Assembly (NCBI RefSeq): GCF_003003125.1 | Contig: NZ_PVTZ01000014.1 | Span: 26,664 to 90,663 of the forward strand | Source of the DNA: Laceyella sediminis | GTDB lineage: Bacteria; Bacillota; Bacilli; Thermoactinomycetales; Thermoactinomycetaceae | Reading direction: 5' to 3' | Length of the DNA stretch: 64,000 nucleotides | Shown: positions 6,813-16,483 of the stretch, in pieces | How the letters are laid out: each line of letters opens with the position of its first letter | Position numbering within the stretch: position 1 is the first letter of the stretch | Translations under genes and position numbers: made by a program | Notes under the pieces: model-generated | What the model saw: only the letters and a program-made list of their open reading frames with translations | Told to the model about the DNA's origin: nothing | Database searches by the model: none

Positions 6813-9236
6813 CTAAATTTCTTCCATGTATTCTTTTAGTTGACTTAGTATATTCAAGCAATAATCAAACTTACCATGGAAATTAGTAGTTATATTAATA
6901 TCTCTACTATTTTGGACTACTTTCGCAATCTCAATCAAATCAACACTTTCATTGCTTGCTATTAACATTTCCGCCAACTTTCGATCTTGGAACTTAGCAG
7001 ACTTGCTTGTGAACCTTGTTTCCCATTTACCTTTACTATCAGAATCTGGTTTTTGACCAACGCCATAATACAAATGATCATGAATTTTGAAGATACCTTT
7101 TGTTTTAACCGTCTCCTCTTTCTTATGGTCAAAAAGATAGTATCCTGGAACATCCCAGCCAACATTATAACGACATAATGAAAGATTAGGAACATGGTTT
7201 AACAAATGATGATCCAGTGAAAAGTTGTTGTTTTGGAGATGATCAAAGTACCTGCGAACTCCTGCCGAGACCGTCAATATTTTATGCCCATGTTTGTCAG
7301 ATTTAAGAAGTTCGATTAACGAACGCTCTATTTCATACCAATTAAGTTTTGTTACAACTTGATTTTTTATAGCACCAATGTGTGCCAGTAGGTCATCTTG
7401 ATAGACAAACTGTTTACTCCCCAATAAATAATAGCCCACTTTTTCTGAAGTGCAGCACGACACAATTGGTAAGTAATGAATTTTGCTATCATCATTCGCT
7501 TCATCTTGAAACTTAAACACATCTAGCCCGTAAAGGTTAAATTTAAACTCATTCATTGAGCCTACAAACCCTGATTTTGCAAATATATCAAAAAGAGCTT
7601 TTTCCAATCTGATATGGTTTGAATTCCATATTTCATTTTTCTTTTCTTCTTGCAGAGTTGTATCAGGTATCTCCATCGGATGAATGAATTGAGTTTTCAT
7701 TTCTTTTAAGGCAAAGGCTTTTCTAATGATCTCTTTCGGATCTCCCGTTTGATCATCATCATGCTCATAAGCAGGAATTTGAATAAGATGATAAGTTCCT
7801 TTTGTCCATTTTCGCTTGTCCAAAAGATTTAATACCTCATCCATCCTATTTTTTTGAGAAGCATGTGAATCATTATCCATTTTCCGATCGATATCGTTTA
7901 AGGATTCGTTTTTTACAGCAAGAACAACTTCTCTATTATTGGCGGCATGAATCAAATATTTATGAGCACCAAATTTTTCAAAGCTCAAAAAGCTGTGATC
8001 TAATACATCTATGACCGCCTCCATTAAAATCTCATTATCAGACCAAACATGTAATGAAATAAACTCCGTTTTACCCTTATAGTCAATTTGTCCAAAATCA
8101 ATAGTCCGTCTTCCTTTTGACTTCGGAAATATATCAGCAGGTTCTTGAATTCCTTCATCTTTCACCACTGTAACAGGCTTTATTAGATCAACTGGATGAA
8201 AGTTATCCATAAAATACCCGTATAGTGCTTTTTTTAGCTGTGGCTCAATACCAGCGCCAACTCGATGAGAACCACCAAAGGTGCTATTTCCGTATGGCAC
8301 ACCTATGAAGAAGTCATTCAGATCCATAAGCGATTTAGGATTTTTCACAATCTCTTCTAATTGGTATTTTTCTCTTACTACTTTATTGAAAATATATTCA
8401 TGGTTGTAGCAAAAGACTGGCTTGAATTTGTTATCTCCCAACTTCATTGATCTGATTTGAAAGCGAAAAAATGAGGACTTATCAACTTCTTTATCTAGTA
8501 CATATAGTGAATGTTTCTTTTTGGGATTTAATCGCAATGCTTTCGACTTCTTAGTGTCTCTTTGCCATCGGCGAATTGAAGGATGAATAGTGATCCTCTT
8601 TTCCTTAGTTATTGGATCAACCGTGGAATTAAACGTGATGACAAAAGAGAAATAATCTTTTTTCAACTCAATAGGAACACAAATAGCTTCATGGCGGCGG
8701 CCAGAAAATGACGAACGGAAATCGCAAATAATTTCTCTCTCTATTTTTTCCTTTGTTTCCAAGACATTAAATGTTTTGGTCTCCTGACAAAAAAATCGGG
8801 TTAACAAGCCTTCAATCAGATTATCATTTTCCTTAATTTCATCTACACTAAGCTTTGAGCCATAGCTTAATTGAAATTTCATTAGTTGTACCAAGTTGTC
8901 TATTTCCTTTTGTTTATGAACCCATAAAAACCATTCTTTAATTAATTCTTGCAGCTCCTCTAGGTAATCAAGTTTGTCTTTTATATACAGCCAAGGTTTA
9001 TTCCCCTTCAGAGTATCCTCTGAAAGGGAATAGGAAATCACTCCCGGATGCAACAGCTTTATCTGATTTCCCAACGGATCGAGTTTCAATTTTTTTACAT
9101 GCTGCATTGGCTCATTATCATTGTAAAACAACACACTCCAGGTTCTGGGCATATAAACAGGATATACGTCCATCGAACCTAACCAGTCTTCGTTTAGATT
9201 ACCCATTAAAAGCTGGGCCGTATATTTGCTTTCCAT
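6813..9236 (-). CDS. pPIWI-RE protein (prokaryotic PIWI of the pPIWI-RE/DinG/REase module)
   Basis: 807 residues from the ATG at 9236, nine bases after GAGGGG and two bases after the stop of the helicase gene; a TTG six bases earlier is too close to the ribosome site. The length and architecture fit pPIWI-RE: an N-terminal X-type domain (about 1-320, VYMPRTWSVLFYND near the start), a conserved block GVPYGNSTFGGSHRVGAGIE (about 314-333) containing candidate Arg and Glu of the family name, and a C-terminal RNase H-fold PIWI region (FISLHVWSDNEILMEAVIDV, LNWYEIERSLIELL, VSAGVRRYFDH). The family was defined computationally and predicted to act, with its helicase and REase partners, on R-loop or plasmid nucleic acid during conflict. 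It is third in the operon. No signal peptide; cytosolic. I identified it chiefly by the combination with its neighbours. Confidence 0.8.
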   Translation of the reverse strand: MESKYTAQLLMGNLNEDWLGSMDVYPVYMPRTWSVLFYNDNEPMQHVKKLKLDPLGNQIKLLHPGVISYSLSEDTLKGNKPWLYIKDKLDYLEELQELIKEWFLWVHKQKEIDNLVQLMKFQLSYGSKLSVDEIKENDNLIEGLLTRFFCQETKTFNVLETKEKIEREIICDFRSSFSGRRHEAICVPIELKKDYFSFVITFNSTVDPITKEKRITIHPSIRRWQRDTKKSKALRLNPKKKHSLYVLDKEVDKSSFFRFQIRSMKLGDNKFKPVFCYNHEYIFNKVVREKYQLEEIVKNPKSLMDLNDFFIGVPYGNSTFGGSHRVGAGIEPQLKKALYGYFMDNFHPVDLIKPVTVVKDEGIQEPADIFPKSKGRRTIDFGQIDYKGKTEFISLHVWSDNEILMEAVIDVLDHSFLSFEKFGAHKYLIHAANNREVVLAVKNESLNDIDRKMDNDSHASQKNRMDEVLNLLDKRKWTKGTYHLIQIPAYEHDDDQTGDPKEIIRKAFALKEMKTQFIHPMEIPDTTLQEEKKNEIWNSNHIRLEKALFDIFAKSGFVGSMNEFKFNLYGLDVFKFQDEANDDSKIHYLPIVSCCTSEKVGYYLLGSKQFVYQDDLLAHIGAIKNQVVTKLNWYEIERSLIELLKSDKHGHKILTVSAGVRRYFDHLQNNNFSLDHHLLNHVPNLSLCRYNVGWDVPGYYLFDHKKEETVKTKGIFKIHDHLYYGVGQKPDSDSKGKWETRFTSKSAKFQDRKLAEMLIASNESVDLIEIAKVVQNSRDINITTNFHGKFDYCLNILSQLKEYMEEI

Positions 9237-9238
9237 TG

Positions 9239-12200
9239 TCAACTACCCCTCATATATATATATTTGATTTCTATGTTCAACAGGGCTTCTACCCAAGCTT
9301 TATTGACCCTAACTGTCAATTCGTCAGCCATTTCGGTAAGTGATTTTTTCCAGTGAACAATCATACTACCTTCATCATCTTCTATTAGCACTTCGCTGTT
9401 TTGTGCCACTGTCGCCGGTATCATTTTATTGTCTAAGAAAAAGAGATGTAATGAAGTTCCTCCTCTTTGACCTCTACCTGACAATTGGATCGTAGTTACT
9501 AATTCATTGGTACTGGCGATTTTTTGCTGGTCACTGTCCATATTGGCAAATGATTCATCAGACGAGAACAACTCATGCAAATCCTTAAATGCTTTTCTAT
9601 GGAGATCCTTCTGTGCCTCATAGAAATATTTATTGGCTTTAGCAAGCTCATTTTTATATTGATCGAGATTTGAGTGAATCGTCATAATGACATCTTTAAA
9701 ATCACCAGGGATTGGATGGGGTCTTTCATAATATACAATCGTTCTTAATAAAGAACGTGACGTATTCTCCCCAGCCAAAATGTTGTATCCCCTAGCCAAT
9801 GCAGGGCGAACAAATACAAACACTTCTGGTTCCTCTTTGTGCAACTGTTCTACCTCTAATGTACTGACATGGTAATCTTGCCTTTGGATTGTTTTCCCAT
9901 CATAATACGGTTTTTCGCTGTACAAAACTTTAAACTTAAATTTAAAGCCATGCTGCTTAAAGGTATCAGCTATCCACTCAGCTTTTTGATAAGAATTAAC
10001 AACCAATCCTAAACAAGGCGATACCTCAGCAGAAATCCTTTCAAATTCTTCAGCCATCCTCGCTTGCTCTTCCTCTGTTTCGGAAAGGAGCAGCTTCCGT
10101 TTTAATAATTGCTTTTCTTCTTGATGCATTTGCTTTAGGCTTTTAATCTGCTCGTCAAAGAAGCCTGAGTTAATGAGCTTAAGGGTTGCACCTTGAATTG
10201 CTTTCTTCTGATCTTGAGCTCCAGAAATATCAGCTATAGGACAAAGCGTAATTTTTATTTTTTGATCCTCTTGATTCGTATTCTCCAATAACCAATTCGG
10301 GGGAACCTTGACACCATAATATGAAGAGTCAAGAAAGTCACTGGTTGCTGAGAGAATTAGAAGTGCCGGATACGCAAAGTCTTCGACACCTTCAAATAAC
10401 CTTGGTAGATCTGATAATAGTTTTCTACCAACTCCGCGATATTCGTGTGCCACTAACGAATAGTGCTTCTTTTTATCATCAGCTTTTTTGAGTCGATAAG
10501 CCATGAATGAATCGGTTAGAGCATCTGGAGTAAATAAGCTACTGTCATCTTTTTTAAAGTAAAAATTATTAATAGACATTCTCTTATCAACGCTAAATTT
10601 AGCTCTTTTCATGAAGTTCTCGTAACGTGATCGCAAATGTCTCAACAATTGTTCCGATAAGAACAAGAACAAGATCAATTCAAAGTCTTGATAAAGATAT
10701 TTTGTTTCCTTTTCTTCTGACTGTAAGTTAGACAATAGACCAAGGCTTCTAAAGCAATCATCAATTATGACGCTTTTTTCATCGGACAATTTCTTTTCCG
10801 ATATAATAGAGCCACAAATATTTTGTAGCCTCTTGGCAGTTGTCCATAAAATTGAAGTATCCATCTTATCGACCTTGCTTTTTGCCTGCATTTTTCGGAG
10901 CAAACACTCAAACGACTTTTCATCCTTACTAATGTGTTTGTTATGCCAACTCTTAAGTAAGGAATATGGAGTGAATAGCTTATTGTATATGTAATTGACA
11001 ATTTGTTGATTAGTAAAAATTTGTCCATACATATAGTTAAACAATTGGCGTAGATTAGTTGCCTTTTCTATATAATTATGGACAAAAACATCATTCGTGC
11101 TACTTTTTACTACTCGAGGAATTAAGTTAAACAGGTACTCGGAAAAAACTTCATTTATTACTCTATCATCCGGTTTGTCCGTAGAAATATTTAAGTCCCC
11201 TAAAAACGCTTGGTCCAACCTCATTTGAATTTGATCCACTTCATCAATAATAATCAGATCCGACCATAACACACCCAACTCCAGAAAATTTCTTTCATAT
11301 TTATCCCATGCGTAAGGCGCCTTTGTACGAAGAAACGATTCTGGCGTCCCGATCCAAATATCAGCTTCCATCAACGCCTTAAAGCGATGATGATATCCAC
11401 AGATTTCATAAGCGGGGCAAACAACTCTTTTTTTTCTACCTTCTATACATAAATTCTGACAAGGGTTACTGGTATCTTCATCTAATTTTAAAACCTTTCT
11501 CAAAAGACAGTCTGGGCTTAACGTTTCGACAGAATCACTATGTTTTTGAAAAACTTCAAAGGGGTGATTCACTAATGGGGCCTTATTTTTAATAAAACCT
11601 GTTTGATAGTTGGCTAAATTACTTTTTCCAACAATTACTCCTACTTTAAGGCCCCATTGCTCAAACCGCTCTTTTTCTTTCATTGTTTGTTTTGTATTCT
11701 CGGTAAAATACATTATTTTTTTCTTACCTTGTTTACATTGACGATAAATTAGCCCATGGGTCAGTGTTCCCTTACCAGCACCTGTCGTCGCTATAACATG
11801 GTTTATTTCTCCAGTAAAGTAGAAATCAGTAGGTTTGTCTGCCAACTTACGGTTCTGAATTTTATAAGCCTTTAATGCATGATAGCGATCAAGATAGCTA
11901 ATTCCCATCTCCTCGTACAGTTGGCGGTTGGGCAGAAAATTATTTAGATCAGAAGCGTCTTTTTTATTCATTTTCCTTTTATTAATCAACTCAGTAAGAG
12001 GAAAAGTATGCTCTTTTTCTAACCACTCTTTTTCAAAAAGCTGACTCACTTTTTTCTTCACTTTAAATCCTTCAGTTTTTAGTGGTACATACACCTCCTT
12101 ATTTTCATATTTATCAGAAATAAATTTCCTTTTGTTCTCTAAGTGCCTGATTGCTTCCTTATCATTAATTACTTGTTGGTAAGTAAGAACTCTGTCAGGT

Positions 12201-12613
12201 TCATACTTAGGAACCTTGAGAACGATCAATTCTGAATCTTTAATGTCATATAGTCGCCATTCACTTGGAATTTCACTGTAGACAGTTTCTACTATTTGCA
12301 TAATCTGTTTTCGTGAATATGTATCTTTCATAAGTGACCGAACTCTCTTTAACATCGCTAGATCATAGTTTAAATCTCTAAAGACGATATCATCATGACC
12401 AATCATCATGCTAATCGTTGATTTGTAACTGAATTGGCTTTTATCAAATATCACTTGAAAACTGTAAAACAAGAGCTCGATAAATGTAATATCTCTTACA
12501 TAATCTTGGTACTTTTCATGCTGCGTTTTAAAAACATCACCAAAAATACGTTGCAACTTCCCATCCATGAAACCGAAATCCTTGAATAAATCAAAAAAGT
12601 TTGATCTGCTCAT
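9239..12613 (-). CDS. DinG/XPD-like Fe-S helicase of the pPIWI-RE module
   Basis: 1124 residues from an ATG preceded by GAGGTAGAAGAAC. Walker A is ATTGAGKGT (about 276-283), Walker B is LIIIDEVDQ (about 453-461). Between them a four-cysteine cluster, NPCQNLCIEGRKKRVVCPAY with a further C in EICGYHH (C385, C389, C399, C405), has the spacing expected of the DinG/XPD iron-sulphur domain. C-terminal helicase motif VI-like residues are in TIQLSGRGQRGG. An extended N-terminal region (1-270) of unknown fold precedes the ATPase and may carry the Z-type domain of this module. It probably unwinds DNA or R-loops for the PIWI protein. The start overlaps the REase gene by 23 bp; the stop is two bases before the PIWI start, so the three are one translationally coupled operon. 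Confidence 0.85.
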   Translation of the reverse strand: MSRSNFFDLFKDFGFMDGKLQRIFGDVFKTQHEKYQDYVRDITFIELLFYSFQVIFDKSQFSYKSTISMMIGHDDIVFRDLNYDLAMLKRVRSLMKDTYSRKQIMQIVETVYSEIPSEWRLYDIKDSELIVLKVPKYEPDRVLTYQQVINDKEAIRHLENKRKFISDKYENKEVYVPLKTEGFKVKKKVSQLFEKEWLEKEHTFPLTELINKRKMNKKDASDLNNFLPNRQLYEEMGISYLDRYHALKAYKIQNRKLADKPTDFYFTGEINHVIATTGAGKGTLTHGLIYRQCKQGKKKIMYFTENTKQTMKEKERFEQWGLKVGVIVGKSNLANYQTGFIKNKAPLVNHPFEVFQKHSDSVETLSPDCLLRKVLKLDEDTSNPCQNLCIEGRKKRVVCPAYEICGYHHRFKALMEADIWIGTPESFLRTKAPYAWDKYERNFLELGVLWSDLIIIDEVDQIQMRLDQAFLGDLNISTDKPDDRVINEVFSEYLFNLIPRVVKSSTNDVFVHNYIEKATNLRQLFNYMYGQIFTNQQIVNYIYNKLFTPYSLLKSWHNKHISKDEKSFECLLRKMQAKSKVDKMDTSILWTTAKRLQNICGSIISEKKLSDEKSVIIDDCFRSLGLLSNLQSEEKETKYLYQDFELILFLFLSEQLLRHLRSRYENFMKRAKFSVDKRMSINNFYFKKDDSSLFTPDALTDSFMAYRLKKADDKKKHYSLVAHEYRGVGRKLLSDLPRLFEGVEDFAYPALLILSATSDFLDSSYYGVKVPPNWLLENTNQEDQKIKITLCPIADISGAQDQKKAIQGATLKLINSGFFDEQIKSLKQMHQEEKQLLKRKLLLSETEEEQARMAEEFERISAEVSPCLGLVVNSYQKAEWIADTFKQHGFKFKFKVLYSEKPYYDGKTIQRQDYHVSTLEVEQLHKEEPEVFVFVRPALARGYNILAGENTSRSLLRTIVYYERPHPIPGDFKDVIMTIHSNLDQYKNELAKANKYFYEAQKDLHRKAFKDLHELFSSDESFANMDSDQQKIASTNELVTTIQLSGRGQRGGTSLHLFFLDNKMIPATVAQNSEVLIEDDEGSMIVHWKKSLTEMADELTVRVNKAWVEALLNIEIKYIYMRGS

Positions 12614-13733
12614 GTTCTTCTACCTCATCACTATTAATATTTTGCTCAAGCTCATACCTATTTTGGTAATTTTCTGCCATTAGCAATTGACTGATTCTTT
12701 TCTCGGTTGTAAAGTTGTACTTGTTTCGGTGTTTAGCATTTAGTTTGTTCAGCTGCGATTTATACTCGTTTTTATATAGAAAACTGGGTAATATATAGAA
12801 GTGCATATCTTTTGATTTAGGATCTTTCTCCAACGTTTCAAAGAGACGATACGCGCTTTGATGAACCTTACAGTCTAAGTAAACGGAACGACCATTAGGC
12901 AAAAGAACTTCAATATCGCCGAGTTGCTCTAATTCCGGATGGCGTCTCGTCTTAAATCCTTTGGACTGTAATTTTTGCTCCACTTCTAACTCAAACAGAC
13001 TGGGCAAAGTAGTAAAGATATAAAACCCTTTATGCAAAATTTTATGTCTCTTGGATTTGGTATCAATTACTATGCCAGTCGAGTGATAGTGTTTGCATAT
13101 ATAATGACCCACACATTGGTATTTACCAGATGGCAACTTCTCCATTGGATATTTACAATGGGAGCAAATAATAGCTCTGTCCTCAACATAATCTTTGTAA
13201 GCTCCTTCCATAAGAGACATTAATAAAGGTTGGCTAACAAACTTCGTCGTTAAGTTACTGTAATATTTTGTACTCTTAATTAACGGTTGCTTCGTCATTA
13301 ACTCTATTCTCATTAGATCATAATCATCTTGCCTTTCCTTTATGGAACGTGGATCTTCTCTACGTAAGTACTTCAAAACAGGTACCCAAGCTTTTTGATA
13401 TAGGTCCTCCAGCGAGTCATAATCATTGAGGAAATGCATAATTTCATCGTTTATGCTTCCATTTTCAAGGATAATGGGACTGTGGTGATAAAATTTAATT
13501 TCCTCGCTTTTTGTTGTGTCAAAAGGAATTAGCTGTTTCAGAGGCAACGAAGAATATAATGTCATAAATTGGCTGAATGTATATATTCTTTTATCCTTTA
13601 TTCTGCTAAATGACTTCATCCTAATTTCCTCAAATAATTCTAGCAAATCATCGGAAATTTCATATGTATTTATATAGTGGTTAAACCCCTCGAGGATTCT
13701 TCTTAACATCGCCTTATCTTCTAAAATTGCCAT
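12591..13733 (-). CDS. restriction-endonuclease-fold protein of the pPIWI-RE module
   Basis: 380 residues from the ATG at 13733, behind AGGGG. The central treble-clef-like cluster is C190-x2-C193 and C207-x5-C213 (ICSHCKYPMEKLPSGKYQC). After it comes a PD-(D/E)XK nuclease core: LFELEVEQKLQSKGFKTRRH, LGDIEVLLPNG (D273), then VYLDCKVHQS (D287, K289). An N-terminal helical region (1-185) and a basic C-terminus complete it. In described pPIWI-RE systems a REase of this type is the nuclease partner, so it is the likely effector that cuts invading DNA. First gene of the operon; its promoter should lie in the 200 bases before it, close to the junction with a broken ABC transporter gene. Confidence 0.8.
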   Translation of the reverse strand: MAILEDKAMLRRILEGFNHYINTYEISDDLLELFEEIRMKSFSRIKDKRIYTFSQFMTLYSSLPLKQLIPFDTTKSEEIKFYHHSPIILENGSINDEIMHFLNDYDSLEDLYQKAWVPVLKYLRREDPRSIKERQDDYDLMRIELMTKQPLIKSTKYYSNLTTKFVSQPLLMSLMEGAYKDYVEDRAIICSHCKYPMEKLPSGKYQCVGHYICKHYHSTGIVIDTKSKRHKILHKGFYIFTTLPSLFELEVEQKLQSKGFKTRRHPELEQLGDIEVLLPNGRSVYLDCKVHQSAYRLFETLEKDPKSKDMHFYILPSFLYKNEYKSQLNKLNAKHRNKYNFTTEKRISQLLMAENYQNRYELEQNINSDEVEEHEQIKLF

Positions 13734-13735
13734 AT

Positions 13736-13935
13736 TCGCTAACCCCTGTTCTCATTTGGTAAGTTTCTCCTGAACTGAACAGTTCTTAGAATACAACATA
13801 AATTAGTAAAAATCTAGCCTATAATTGTTTACACATTTCTCACTATCCCTCTTTTATGGATCTAAATAGCCTATCATACATATAATCCCAAAACAAAAAA
13901 CGGCATATGCAATATTCACAAAGATCATATCCATA
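13736..13935. other. junction between the pPIWI-RE operon and a broken transporter gene
   Basis: 200 AT-rich bases. The reading frame of the ABC transporter dies at its right edge and the REase start lies at its left edge. It must hold the operon promoter, but I see no clean -35/-10 pair. No obvious att site or terminal inverted repeat was recognised here. Confidence 0.4.
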
Positions 13936-15291
13936 CTAAGTGACCTGAGCGATGTTGCATGCGTGAATTAGTTCATCCATCGTCGCTTCAGGATTGGCGT
14001 AAAGTAAATTTTCTTTGATCGTTTTGTCCCATAAAAAAACATCCTGTGTAACGAGGCCAATCCGATTTCGAAGGTCATAGAGCGTGTATTCTTTGATGTT
14101 TCTACCATCCAGAAGAATTTCTCCTTGATCGGGATCGTAAAAGCGCAATAACAAATCCAAGATGGTACTCTTGCCGGCTCCCGTTGGACCGACGACACCA
14201 ATGAATTCTCCAGGTTGGATATGAAATGAAACGTTATGGATGTTTCCTCTTTTCGGTTTATAAGAAAAAGATACTTGTCTAAACTCGATTTCTCCGCTTG
14301 CTTGTTTCAAAGGGACGGATTGAGTAGATGGTACGATTTCGACAGGAAGATTCAACACTTCTTCTACTTCCTTCAACATCGGCTTAACTTCTCTATACTG
14401 CATGTATGCAGATCGAATGGCTTTCGCCGTACCCAGAAAGTTCGGGAAATACACCGTGAACGCGAGTAGTGTTCCTATTGTCATTTGTCCCTTTAAAATA
14501 AGCCAGATGCTGACAGAAAAAAGAACGGCCAGACCCAAGGCTTTCTCTAAAGAGGACAAGAGTTCATAGCGCCACTTTTGAATAAGAAAAGTATCGTTTC
14601 GAATGCCTCGATACTGTCCGATTTTTTCTTTCTGTGCAGAACGCTCCTCCTCTTCCCTTGTTAGCAGTTGAACTGTTTTCATTCCTCCATATAATTGAAC
14701 AGCATAACTTTGAAGTTTCCGGTTTAAATCCATGATGACAGTAAAGTTTGTTTCAATCTTCCGTCCTAAGTAAGAAGCAGTGACAACCACGATCGGAAAC
14801 ATGAAAAATGCGACAAGCGCAAGGACAAAATCAAGTTGTAGCATGATGATCACGATTCCAATAAGAGAGAGTATCTCAGTAGGCATCGGAAGCAAATTCC
14901 ACTTTACAAAACCATCCCCGATATCTTCCACTCGGTCCATACGAATGGCGATGTCCCCCGAATGAAACTCATTTAACGTCCTCGGCGATAAACGCAACAA
15001 ATGACGAAACAGTTGATGATTTAATTTGTCTGTAATCTCGCCTCCAATTTTATTGTGAATCACTTTGGATAGGGCTTCGAGGATGGTTGAAACAATCGGC
15101 AATAATACCAATCCCCCGGCAGATAATAGGATTAAGGAATATTCTTTTCTTGGTAGTGCAACATCAATCATCTGTTTCATAATCAATGGATTGAGAAGGT
15201 GTGCTCCGACTCCTAATAATGAAATAAGTGTAGAGAGTAAAATTAACTTCCAATAAGGCAACAGGAGTGTTCTCATTTGAATTTGATTCAT
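13936..15291 (-). pseudogene. ABC transporter (exporter, TMD-NBD) truncated in its nucleotide-binding domain
   Basis: About 451 residues from the ATG at 15291 (MNQIQMRTLLLPYWKLILL). Six membrane helices of an ABC exporter (about 10-310) precede an ATP-binding domain with Walker A GVVGPTGAGKSTILDLLLRF and a Q-loop VTQDVFLWDKTI. The frame ends at HACNIAQVT just where the family continues with the helical domain; the signature LSGGQ, Walker B and switch histidine are missing, so about 120 residues are lost. It cannot hydrolyse ATP normally. The truncation coincides with the start of the pPIWI-RE operon, suggesting that the island inserted here. The upstream acetyltransferase is also broken, so the whole operon has decayed. 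Confidence 0.8.
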
Positions 15292-15843
15292 CTCATCGCC
15301 TCTTTTCTTTGACTTAACCACTCGCTACGCAAGATACCCAAGTAAGCAAGGTCATCATATTGACCAAAGCGATAGACATGTTGTCGTAAGATTCCTTCTT
15401 TTTTGAGGCCAACTTTCTCCAATACGCGTATAGAATCTGGGTTTCGTGTTAATGCCGTGCCAACAATGCGATTGCGGGCTAACTCTATCAAAACCAAATC
15501 GTAACACCTCTTCTGCTGCTTCAGTCGTATAACCGTTGCCCCAAAAGTCTTTTCCTATCCAATAACCCATCCCGGCGCGATATGCTTCTTTATTGACTTT
15601 GATGGAGATCGCTCCGATTAACAAATCCGATTTTAAGAAAATAGCAAAAGGGTACAATTTCCCCTCTTTACGGTCTTTTTCATGAAAACGAATCCACTCA
15701 ATGGCAATCTCAAGTGGATAAGGATGAGGAATATTAGCCGTCATGCAAGCGATTTCCCACTCTCCAGCAAGTTTTTGTACCCGCTCTGCGTCATCTAATG
15801 TAAAAGGACACAATGTTAATCGTTTGGTTTTTAATAACATCAA
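15288..15843 (-). pseudogene. GNAT-family (RimJ/RimL-type) N-acetyltransferase with a frameshift
   Basis: The first frame runs from the ATG at 15843 through TKRLTLCPFTLDDAERVQ, AGMGYWIGKDFWGNGYTTEA and AAEEVLRFGF, which is the acetyl-CoA-binding core. It then goes off into unrelated residues. The correct continuation (ELARNRIVGTALTRNPDSIR, VLEKVGLKKEG, YRFGQYDDL) is in another frame ending at 15288. A one-base shift near 15490 therefore splits an otherwise complete ~180-residue enzyme. Its real stop overlaps the start of the broken ABC transporter. Substrate unknown; possibly self-protection beside an exporter. Confidence 0.8.
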
Positions 15844-16043
15844 CTGTAATTTCCTTTCTTCCGCTTTCTTAAATCAAACAGAACTACATTGTCAACGATT
15901 TGGATAGATGATCCCTTAACGATTAATGCGGACTCGTCAGGAATGGCGTAGATAGGCTGTACTTTCCCAATGGGAATAAGCTCTGAGCCTATTTGTGGGG
16001 TATAAGGAACTTCTTCCATTTCAGGAAACAAACCTAGTCCCAT
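15840..16043 (-). CDS. hypothetical protein fragment, 67 residues
   Basis: Reads MGLGLFPEMEEVPYTPQIG to FDLRKRKKGNYS. The frame is open a further 16 residues upstream without a start, so it may be the C-terminal piece of a longer lost protein. Its stop overlaps the acetyltransferase start by four bases, as in a coupled operon. No family recognised and no membrane segment. Confidence 0.35.
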   Translation of the reverse strand: MGLGLFPEMEEVPYTPQIGSELIPIGKVQPIYAIPDESALIVKGSSIQIVDNVVLFDLRKRKKGNYS

Positions 16044-16128
16044 AATAATCTGAGTTTCAGGAAAATCTTTATCCGCAGCAATTAAACAAAATTACCGGTT
16101 GTAGTTTTTGAGGAATTTTCAATTCCTG

Positions 16129-16157
16129 TTGACACCAGGCCTCTTTGGGCATAAAAC
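16129..16157 (+). promoter_or_regulatory. promoter of the small acidic protein gene
   Basis: TTGACA at 16129-16134, 17-base spacer, TAAAAC at 16152-16157, about 50 bases before the start at 16206. Confidence 0.55.
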
Positions 16158-16205
16158 AGACCGAATGAACCTAAAATAATCCTGCTAATGGAAGGAGGAA
16201 AACGC

Positions 16206-16418
16206 ATGGATGTATTTGACAATGAATTGAAGAAAAAACATGATGCTGACGTTTACGGCGTGACCTCGGATACGTTTGAGGCCGATTCGGATGTGAACGA
16301 GGATCGCAATCGCGAGCGGCAGCTGGATGAATCTTTTTACGATTGGGTGGAGGAAAGTGACAGTATCGGAGAAAAGATGAAGGATTCCCTAATGGGGATA
16401 AGCGATAGGCATAAATAA
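16206..16418 (+). CDS. small acidic conserved-type hypothetical protein
   Basis: 70 residues from the ATG at 16206, seven bases after GGAGGAAAA; an ATG 18 bases earlier lacks a site. The protein (MDVFDNELKKKHDADVYGV, then many D/E and FYDWVEESDSIGEKMKDSL) is hydrophilic, with no cysteine or membrane helix. A good promoter and ribosome site show it is a real gene. It stands alone on the plus strand between decayed minus-strand genes. Function unknown. Confidence 0.65.
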   Translation: MDVFDNELKKKHDADVYGVTSDTFEADSDVNEDRNRERQLDESFYDWVEESDSIGEKMKDSLMGISDRHK

Positions 16419-16483
16419 ATAAAGGCCATTCTTTATTGATTGGCGGCTTAACTTGTTATTTCGTTTATGGCCAGTGAATTCTA

